A stretch of 6,094 nt of DNA from positions 1 to 6,094 of the forward strand of contig CAIPNE010000741.1 of NCBI GenBank assembly GCA_903866355.1. The letters run 5' to 3'. Under the pieces are notes generated by a model that saw nothing but the letters and a program-made list of their open reading frames with translations, was not told the origin of the DNA and ran no database searches. Of the stretch, positions 1-6,094 are shown piece by piece; positions within the stretch are counted from its first letter, which is position 1; every line of letters starts with the position of its first letter. This DNA comes from an uncultured Gammaproteobacteria bacterium. Lineage in GTDB: Bacteria; Pseudomonadota; Gammaproteobacteria; Ga0077536. The position numbers were made by a program, and so were the translations under genes.

Positions 1-577
1 AATCGTCCCGAAATATCGCCTCGCCCAAATGCTCCACAAAAATGCGTCCGATGGGGCTGCGTCGATAGAACATGCCGCCGTTGTGGCCTGGGCAGGTCCA
101 CAGCATGTTGCCCTGCTCGGCGTAATCCACCAGCGCGCCAAAAAATGGGGTCTTCAGACTCTCTGCATATTGGCGCAGTCGCGACACCAGATTTTTGGCG
201 ATGAAATCCGGCGTTTCCTCGGCTAGGAAGACAAAGCCATCGACGTCGTCCAGCACCTCCACCGGGATGTCTTCTAGGCGGTGGCGCCGCACCAGCACGA
301 TGACCGGCACATCTAAGCCGCGTTTACGGGTGAGCGAAATGAGTTGCGCGGCCTTGCCCTGCAGCCCCTTGCGTCCCCAGTCCACGATAAGACAGCCGAT
401 GGCGGCATCGGTGCGCACCACGAGTTCGGCGTCGTCATCGCGGCGTGCCCGCAAAACCTGATAACCGTCTTCCTCGATCTCGCGAATAATTTGTTGCAGG
501 CGCGCGCCTTCGAGATCGGAGTCATCGTCAAAACCAGGGGCGCACACGAGGAACTTGAAGCGGCGGGAATATTCCAT
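1..577 (-). CDS. Orn/Lys/Arg decarboxylase, N-terminal part (cut by window edge)
   Basis: This is the first 192 codons of a fold-type I PLP-dependent basic amino-acid decarboxylase, which converts arginine, lysine or ornithine to the polyamine or diamine and CO2 in the cytoplasm. Residues 1 to about 137 resemble the flavodoxin/CheY-like wing domain (OKR_DC_1_N): a hydrophobic strand FKFLVCAP, an acidic helix region, GCLIVDWG near 61-68 and VPVIVLV near 90-96. The major domain then begins with TPFFGALVDYAEQG (143-156) and TCPGHNGG (161-168), matching the TPxxxAL...TPGHxGG signature of AdiA/CadA/SpeC enzymes. Family members are usually about 700-760 residues, so roughly three quarters, including the PLP lysine, lies outside. 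ATG at 577 is chosen because GAGGAG sits 5 bases upstream. The substrate cannot be decided from this part. The family call is secure; a role in acid resistance or polyamine synthesis is inference. Confidence 0.9.
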   Translation of the reverse strand, partial: MEYSRRFKFLVCAPGFDDDSDLEGARLQQIIREIEEDGYQVLRARRDDDAELVVRTDAAIGCLIVDWGRKGLQGKAAQLISLTRKRGLDVPVIVLVRRHRLEDIPVEVLDDVDGFVFLAEETPDFIAKNLVSRLRQYAESLKTPFFGALVDYAEQGNMLWTCPGHNGGMFYRRSPIGRIFVEHLGEAIFRDD

Positions 578-582
578 GGAGA

Positions 583-588
583 CTCCTC
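583..588 (-). promoter_or_regulatory. Ribosome binding site of the decarboxylase
   Basis: GAGGAG on the minus strand, 5 bases upstream of the ATG at 577. It is a strong Shine-Dalgarno match and fixes the start of the truncated decarboxylase gene. Confidence 0.75.
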
Positions 589-602
589 TCGGCGACCCGC
601 TA

Positions 603-618
603 GCGCCGGGGGTGGCGC
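603..618 (-). other. Hairpin 15 bases upstream of the decarboxylase ribosome binding site
   Basis: GCGCC (618-614) and GGCGC (607-603) pair around a 6-base C-rich loop on the minus strand, 14-15 bases before the GAGGAG. It may affect translation initiation. Short GC stems arise easily in DNA of this composition, so the support is modest. Confidence 0.25.
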
Positions 619-692
619 GGGGGGCTATGCGTAATGGATGGTGCGGGGCCGCAGGTCGCGCTAGACGGACTCCCTGACACCGTGACGATCAC

Positions 693-713
693 CCCCGACG
701 GCCAGCATCGGGG
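693..713 (-). other. GC-rich hairpin at the predicted 5' end of the decarboxylase leader
   Basis: CCCCGA (713-708) and TCGGGG (698-693) form a perfect 6-bp stem around a 9-base loop on the minus strand. It falls exactly where transcription would begin if the TATACT at 724-719 is the -10. It could stabilise the transcript 5' end or form part of a leader control structure; no known riboswitch is recognised. Confidence 0.35.
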
Positions 714-718
714 CGCGC

Positions 719-724
719 AGTATA
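719..724 (-). promoter_or_regulatory. Candidate -10 element of the decarboxylase promoter
   Basis: TATACT on the minus strand differs from the consensus TATAAT at one base and lies in the most AT-rich part of the gap. No good -35 is found 16-18 bases upstream: the hexamers there are TCAAAG or CAAAGA. If used, this promoter is probably activator-dependent, or served by a sigma factor with other -35 preferences. Transcription would begin near 712 and leave a leader of about 135 bases. Confidence 0.4.
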
Positions 725-872
725 GGGGCAAGACTCTCATTCTTTGATGAAAATATGCCCCGTCCTTCCCAAAGACCACCCGCAGCTCGCCACGTCGGGC
801 GTCTAGCTTGCTGGTTCTCCGCCAGCGACCATCGGCAGGTTTGCCGCGGACGGGGTTAAACCCAGACGACGC

Positions 873-901
873 TGACCGCGCGGCATCCGAGGCGGCGGTC
901 A
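873..901 (-). terminator. Stem-loop just downstream of the multicopper oxidase stop
   Basis: TGACCGC (901-895) and GCGGTCA (879-873) are a perfect 7-bp inverted repeat around a 15-base loop, starting 5 bases after the oxidase TAA. It is placed where a transcript end would be. However, the loop is long and no U-run follows directly; only GGTTT appears about 11 bases further on. It is not a textbook intrinsic terminator and may simply protect the mRNA 3' end. Confidence 0.3.
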
Positions 902-905
902 ACCC

Positions 906-2206
906 TTATGCAAGCGTTGGGGGACGTCGGATAGGCGTACCAAAATTGGGATCTTTGCTCACCCGCCGGGCCGTGGTCCCGGGCGGATGCTGATACCAGC
1001 CAGGATCCCGATAGTCGCCGGTAGCCAGGTCGTTGCGCACCTTGAGCACCGTGAACATACCGCCCATTTCCAACGGCCCATGGGGGCCCTTACCCATCAT
1101 CATGGGCAAAGTATTGGCGGGCCCCTTCATCATGCCCATCGCGACATGCGCGCTGTGCTCGCTCATTCCCTCGCGGCCCATCGGCATATAACCGGGCAAC
1201 AGCGCCCGAATTTCTTCGCCCACCTCAGATTGATCGACGCCCACCATATTGGGCACCTCATGGCCCATCGCATTCATCGTGTGGTGGGATTTATGGCAAT
1301 GAAACGCCCAGTCGCCGGGCACGGCCGTGAATTCAATATCACGCGTTTGTCCAACGCCCACCACTTCCGTCACCTCCGATCGCCACTGCGACTCGGGCCA
1401 ACGTCCCCCGTCACCACCGGTCACCAGAAATTGCGTGCCGTGGAGATGGATGGGGTGTTCGTGCATGGAAAGATTGCCCACGCGAATGCGCACCCGCTCG
1501 CCGCTGCGCGCCACGAGGGGCTCGATGGCCGGGAAGACTTTGCTGTTCATGGTCCACAGATCGAAGTTGGTCATCACCGAGGGATCTGGCCGATAAGTGC
1601 CCGGATGCAAGGCCCAGTTGTGCAACACCAGGGCGTAATCCCGGTCGATACGTTGCTCCTCGCCGGCACGGGGATGAATGATGAACAATCCCATCATGCC
1701 GAAACTCATCTGCACCATTTCGTCAGCGTGAGGGTGGTAGAGATGCGTGCCATGCTGGCGCAACGTGAACTCGTAAACAAACGTCTCGCCCGGGGCGATG
1801 GGCGCTTGAGTGAGACCGCTCACGCCGTCCATCCCACTGGGCAACAGGATGCCGTGCCAGTGCACCGAGGTCGGCTCGCCCAACCGATTGGTGACCAGCA
1901 ACCGCACACGGTCGCCCTCAACCGCTTCTAACGTTGGCCCGGGCGTACTGCCGTTATAGCCCCAACATTTGGCCCGGCATCCTGGCGCGAATTCGTGATC
2001 CACTTCTTCCGCTACCAAATGAAATTCTTTCACCCCCTCATGCAAGCGATGCGGTAGCGTCCAGCCGTTTAGGGTGCGCACCGGCACGCTAGGGGCGACG
2101 GCCGTGCTCGCCGTCGGCAGCACTTCGGCAGCCTTCAAACGGGTCCCGGTTAGCGCGCTGCCCAAGCCGCCTAGTACGCTCAACGACAGTAATGTTCTGC
2201 GTGAAA

Positions 2207-2210
<4 letters not shown>
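906..2210 (-). CDS. Tat-exported multicopper oxidase (copper oxidase)
   Basis: A 434-residue periplasmic multicopper oxidase, expected to oxidise Cu(I) to the less toxic Cu(II) with reduction of O2 to water. The N-terminus SRRTLLSLSVLGG is a twin-arginine signal, as expected for an enzyme exported folded with copper. All four copper motifs are present: HWHG (117-120), HGTHLYHPH (153-161), HPIHLHG (252-258) and HCHKSHH (304-310). The type 1 ligands would be H252, C305, H310 and axial M315. Unlike laccases that end shortly after the Cys motif, about 120 residues follow, including a Met/His-rich stretch (about 341-385) and a closing GGMFTVLKVR strand followed by DPGWYQHPPGT, a pattern I recall from proteobacterial copper-operon oxidases. 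The ATG overlaps the TolC stop as ATGA, and GGAG lies 7 bases upstream, so the two are translationally coupled. Family certain; exact substrate inferred. Confidence 0.93.
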
Positions 2211-3679
<1,469 letters not shown>

Positions 3680-3685
3680 AGAATT

Positions 3686-3691
3686 CTCCTC
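3686..3691 (-). promoter_or_regulatory. Ribosome binding site that decides the tolC-family start
   Basis: GAGGAG on the minus strand, 6 bases before the ATG at 3679. An in-frame TTG 27 bases further upstream (3706) has no such site and would put nine polar, acidic residues in front of the signal peptide, so the ATG is the better start. Confidence 0.75.
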
Positions 3692-3712
3692 ATTTTCAGC
3701 TGTCAAAATTGC

Positions 3713-3740
3713 GCCATACCACCGGCCGCGGTGCGGTCAA
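3713..3740 (-). promoter_or_regulatory. Weak candidate promoter upstream of the tolC-family gene
   Basis: TTGACC (3740-3735) and TATGGC (3718-3713) are separated by 16 bases on the minus strand, giving a start near 3706 and a leader of about 27 bases. The -35 is good and the -10 poor. The spacer contains the interrupted dyad ACCG-N4-CGGT. The 101-base gap after the small gene leaves room for an internal promoter, but read-through from upstream is equally possible. Confidence 0.25.
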
Positions 3741-3780
3741 TGGACGTCCCAAGTACCCCGTCCCACGACGGTCGCTGGGC

Positions 3781-4137
3781 TTAGCTAAGAGCGAAAATGG
3801 GCGGACGAAAGGGCTGGGAGACGCGCTGGCTGTCACACCGGCGCCAATGGGTCGCGGGGGGGTGAGAACTGGCAACAGTTTGCAGATTGGCCCAGGCGAA
3901 GCCGGACAATAAGGCCGGCGCGCTGCAGCTGGCTGCGCAGTGGCAATGATGCGCGCAGTGCCCAGGACTAGGCACCTCGTGGTCCTGCGAACCTAGATGG
4001 CCCGCGTGGGTTTGCCCGGCAGGCGCGTCTGCGGGTTGGCAGTGCGCAGGGCTCACCGCTGCATGCGGGCTCGCCATCAGCGTGATCGGCATCAGCAAAA
4101 TGAGTAGCCAAGCAAGGTAGATAGGCGGGCGCTTCAT
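3781..4137 (-). CDS. Small secreted His/Cys-rich protein, probable metal-binding (CopL/DUF2946-like)
   Basis: A 118-residue protein with a clear signal peptide: KR at the N-terminus, a hydrophobic core about 7-21, and likely cleavage near MA/SP or PHA/AV. The mature part holds 11 His and 6 Cys. The densest cluster is HCAHHCHCAASC (60-71), with further H/C at 25, 32, 33, 44, 47, 53, 92, 97 and 101. The C-terminus carries FRPPI, a tail I associate with CopL- and DUF2946-type proteins of copper and heavy-metal gene clusters. Position just ahead of an efflux duct and a copper oxidase supports a role in periplasmic Cu binding or sensing. ATG at 4137 is the first possible start, because an in-frame TAG lies three codons upstream; no clear Shine-Dalgarno precedes it. 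The similarity is from memory of the pattern, so the family name is tentative, while the secreted metal-binding character is well supported. Confidence 0.7.
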   Translation of the reverse strand: MKRPPIYLAWLLILLMPITLMASPHAAVSPAHCQPADAPAGQTHAGHLGSQDHEVPSPGHCAHHCHCAASCSAPALLSGFAWANLQTVASSHPPATHWRRCDSQRVSQPFRPPIFALS

Positions 4138-4226
4138 GCGCTGAGTCTAATCGCCTAAATGGTGCCATGGCCAGCACCGTCCGGCGGAAGGCTGCATTGC
4201 ACTGGCTAGCCTGCGGACACACCCAC

Positions 4227-5945
4227 TTAGTAGCCTAGGGTGAGGCCCGTACGGCGACGCGGATCGTTCGCCCCGTAATAGCGGTTGGCACCGACCGGCT
4301 TGCCGCCCAGCGTGGGCGCACCGATTAGAATCGCGGCCAAGTGACTAGGCGGCGGTGGGTCACCAAACTCGTGCCCCATCCCGATGAGCAGCTGTTGGGT
4401 ATCCGGGCTGAGCGCAAACCGCTCGAGGTTCGTGACCGGCGGCAGCCATTGCTGATGGAAACGCGGCGCATCCACGGCTTCTTGGATATCCATGCCGTAG
4501 TCCACCACATTCAGAATGGTGTGCAGGACTGCGGTGATGATGCGGCTGCCACCCGGCGTGCCCAAAATGAGCAGCGGCTTGCCGTCTTTGCTGAGGATGG
4601 TTGGGCTCATGGAACTCAGCGGCCGCTTGCCGGGTGCGATGGCGTTGGCCTCGCCTTGGACCAAGCCAAAAAGATTCGGCACGCCAGGCTTAGCGGTGAA
4701 GTCGTCCATTTCATTGTTGAGTAACACACCGGTACCCGTGGCGGTCACCTTGGCACCAAACCAGTCGTTGAGCGTGTAGGTCACCGCGACCGCATTACCG
4801 AACCGGTCGACGATCGAGTAGTGGGTGGTATTGCTGCCTTCATGCGGCGCGACACCGGGCAAGAGATCCTTGGATACCCCGGCCTTCGCGGGGTTGATAG
4901 CCGCCCGCACTCGCCCGGCATAGGCGCGGTCGAGCAGCCTTGCGAGCGGGTTGTCGACGAAATCCGGATCCCCCAAGTAGCTGTTACGGTCAGCGTAGGC
5001 GTGGCGCATGGTTTCAATCTGCACATGCACCGCGCGCGCCGAACGGAAACCCCATTCAGGTAGCGGGTAACCCTCCAGTATGTTGAGCATCTCGCACAGC
5101 ACCACCCCGCCAGAACTGGGCGGCGGTGCGGACACCACCTGCAAGCCACGGTAATCACATTCCACCGGGCGTAGCTCGCGCGCGCGGTACTGGTCGAGAT
5201 CGGCTTGGGTAATCAGACCCCGGCCACTCTGGCTGGCCGCCACAATCGCCGCCCCCACCCACCCTTGATAGAAACCGGTCACGCCATCCTCGCTGACGGC
5301 CCGCAGCGTGCGCGCCAAATCCTGCTGCACCAGCCGGTTGCCAGACGCGTAGGGGCGGTCTTGCGACAGAAAAATCGCGGCGCTGGCGGGGTCCTGCCGC
5401 AGGGCCTGGGTGGCGGTGAGCAGCAGATCCACATCACCCTGCTCTAGCGCGAAACCGCGTTCCGCCAACTGGATTGCCGGCGCGATCAGTCGTTCGCGTT
5501 TGAGCGTGCCGTAGCGCGCTAAGGCCAACTCCAAACCTGCCACCGTGCCCGGCACGCCAACCGCCAGATGACCGCTGGTGCTCAGCCCCTTCACCACCTC
5601 ACCATCGGGCCCGAGATACATTTTCTTGGTCGCCGCCAAAGGCGCTTTTTCGCGGAAATCGAGAAAGGTCTTGCGCCCATCGACGAGCTGGATGGTCATA
5701 AAGCCACCGCCGCCCAGATTGCCCGCCGCCGGATACACCACGGCCAGCGCATAGCCCACAGCCACGGCAGCGTCGATAGCGTTGCCGCCGTCTTGCAGGA
5801 CCTCAACCCCCACTCGAGTGGCCAAATGCTGTGCCGAAACCACCATCCCATGGACCGCCGCCACCGGTGCCACAGAAGCGGCGTGCGCGCTGACACAACC
5901 CCAAAACAGCAGCACACCAAGGCGCAGCGCGGGCGGAAATTTCAT
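4227..5945 (-). CDS. ggt: Gamma-glutamyltransferase (GGT) precursor
   Basis: A complete 572-residue precursor of a periplasmic Ntn-hydrolase that cleaves gamma-glutamyl bonds of glutathione and related compounds and can transfer the glutamyl group to amino acids or peptides. A signal peptide ends near AHA (20-22). Family hallmarks are intact: DGGNAIDAAVA (52-62), LDFREKAP with the substrate Arg at 98 (E. coli Arg114), and the autoprocessing site TTHYS with nucleophile T373 (E. coli Thr391). NNEMDDF (D415, E. coli Asp433), SSMSPT (S444-S445) and GTPGGSR (G465-G466) are also present. Cleavage before T373 would give a 200-residue small subunit. The segment after DDF is about as long as in E. coli, so a lid loop is probably present. 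AAGG sits 8 bases before the ATG. It starts 36 bases after an upstream partial gene and may share its transcript. Confidence 0.96.
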   Translation of the reverse strand: MKFPPALRLGVLLFWGCVSAHAASVAPVAAVHGMVVSAQHLATRVGVEVLQDGGNAIDAAVAVGYALAVVYPAAGNLGGGGFMTIQLVDGRKTFLDFREKAPLAATKKMYLGPDGEVVKGLSTSGHLAVGVPGTVAGLELALARYGTLKRERLIAPAIQLAERGFALEQGDVDLLLTATQALRQDPASAAIFLSQDRPYASGNRLVQQDLARTLRAVSEDGVTGFYQGWVGAAIVAASQSGRGLITQADLDQYRARELRPVECDYRGLQVVSAPPPSSGGVVLCEMLNILEGYPLPEWGFRSARAVHVQIETMRHAYADRNSYLGDPDFVDNPLARLLDRAYAGRVRAAINPAKAGVSKDLLPGVAPHEGSNTTHYSIVDRFGNAVAVTYTLNDWFGAKVTATGTGVLLNNEMDDFTAKPGVPNLFGLVQGEANAIAPGKRPLSSMSPTILSKDGKPLLILGTPGGSRIITAVLHTILNVVDYGMDIQEAVDAPRFHQQWLPPVTNLERFALSPDTQQLLIGMGHEFGDPPPPSHLAAILIGAPTLGGKPVGANRYYGANDPRRRTGLTLGY

Positions 5946-5981
5946 CGTTATTACCTTGTTGTCGCGGGCGAAGGGGCCCGG

Positions 5982-6094
5982 TTAGCGGGTTGCACCCACC
6001 AGAATATAGCCGCGGTTCTCCACGCTATCGAAAGTGCGCATGGCCCGCACCAGCATGGCAGTAGGCACCCAGACCCAGCCCGCTTTGCTTGGGT
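5982..6094 (-). CDS. C-terminal fragment of an unrecognised gene (cut by window edge)
   Basis: An open frame enters from the window edge and ends with TAA at 5984-5982, giving 36 residues. The readable part includes AGWVWVPTAMLVRAMRTF and ends ENRGYILVGATR, a mix of hydrophobic strands and basic residues plausible for a folded soluble or periplasmic domain. The frame is in the same direction as ggt and stops 36 bases before it, which fits an operon partner. I do not recognise the family. A chance open frame of this length in high-GC DNA cannot be excluded. Confidence 0.45.
   Translation of the reverse strand, partial: PSKAGWVWVPTAMLVRAMRTFDSVENRGYILVGATR

Larger units (their letters stand above)
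578..905 (-). other. Non-coding gap between the multicopper oxidase and the decarboxylase
   Basis: These 328 bases contain no credible gene. The open frames crossing them start with TTG or ATG without a ribosome binding site, have low-complexity Arg/Ser/Pro content and match nothing I recognise. The stretch holds, in transcription order, a hairpin just after the oxidase stop (901-873), a good -10 hexamer (724-719), a GC-rich hairpin at the predicted transcript start (713-693), a second hairpin (618-603) and the decarboxylase ribosome binding site. It is best read as the 3' end of the copper operon followed by the promoter and a leader of roughly 135 bases for the decarboxylase. Confidence 0.6.

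Noticed and set aside
841..872. The palindrome GGGTTTAACCC downstream of the oxidase, as a terminator or operator
   Set aside because: It is perfectly symmetric around one base, so it could form only a tiny stem, and nothing ties it to a known regulator site. It may be chance.
600..902. A 100-codon minus-strand frame in the gap between the oxidase and the decarboxylase
   Set aside because: It begins with TTG without a ribosome binding site, has random-looking composition and runs through the probable promoter and two hairpins.
987..1931. A 314-codon plus-strand open frame opposite the multicopper oxidase
   Set aside because: It is an antisense shadow: its many His residues come from CAT, the reverse complement of the oxidase's Met codons (ATG), and it lacks a domain, signal or ribosome binding site. 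The minus-strand frame has every copper-ligand motif.
3680..3706. A longer tolC-family protein starting at the TTG at 3706
   Set aside because: The nine extra residues are polar and acidic ahead of a lipoprotein signal, while the ATG at 3679 has GAGGAG at ideal spacing within that very stretch.
3968..4222. An 84-codon minus-strand frame overlapping the small His/Cys gene
   Set aside because: It is out of frame with the version that has a clear signal peptide and Cys/His cluster, and it has no recognisable feature of its own.
4138..4226. An intrinsic terminator or CueR-type operator between ggt and the small His/Cys gene
   Set aside because: Only a 5-bp stem (GGTGC/GCACC), short palindromes and a lone CCTTCC half are present; no U-tract or symmetric CueR site with a 19-base promoter spacer was found.

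Overview
The window is high-GC, tightly packed DNA from a Gram-negative bacterium, most likely a beta- or gammaproteobacterium. The evidence is a Tat signal on one protein, an outer-membrane TolC-type lipoprotein, a periplasmic gamma-glutamyltransferase and a PLP decarboxylase with the response-regulator-like wing domain of enterobacterial type. Genus cannot be read from the sequence. Every credible gene lies on the minus strand, so transcription runs from high to low coordinates.

In transcription order: (1) 6094-5982, the last 36 codons of an unrecognised gene. (2) 5945-4227, a complete gamma-glutamyltransferase (ggt) with an intact catalytic Thr, starting 36 bases after the fragment. (3) 4137-3781, a small secreted His/Cys-rich protein, probably metal-binding and CopL/DUF2946-like. 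(4) 3679-2207, a TolC-family outer-membrane lipoprotein with a Pro-Ala/Pro-Thr linker and a His-rich C-terminus. The linker is encoded by perfect hexanucleotide tandem repeats. (5) 2210-906, a Tat-exported multicopper oxidase with all copper ligands and a Met-rich segment. Its ATG overlaps the TolC stop as ATGA. (6) 905-578, a non-coding gap with a likely promoter, several hairpins and a leader. (7) 577-1, the N-terminal 192 codons of an Orn/Lys/Arg decarboxylase, cut by the window edge.

Genes 3-5 look like a periplasmic/outer-membrane copper-handling cassette: a secreted metal-binding protein, an efflux duct and a cuprous oxidase. No inner-membrane pump or periplasmic adaptor is present in the window. 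GGT and the decarboxylase flank the cassette and are probably separate units. GGT degrades periplasmic glutathione, itself a Cu(I) ligand, so a functional tie is possible but unproven.

I see no RNA gene, insertion sequence, CRISPR array or phage feature. Most of the window is made of known families. The least ordinary points are the hexamer-encoded linker with its His tail, the His/Cys-rich small protein, and the structured leader of the decarboxylase.
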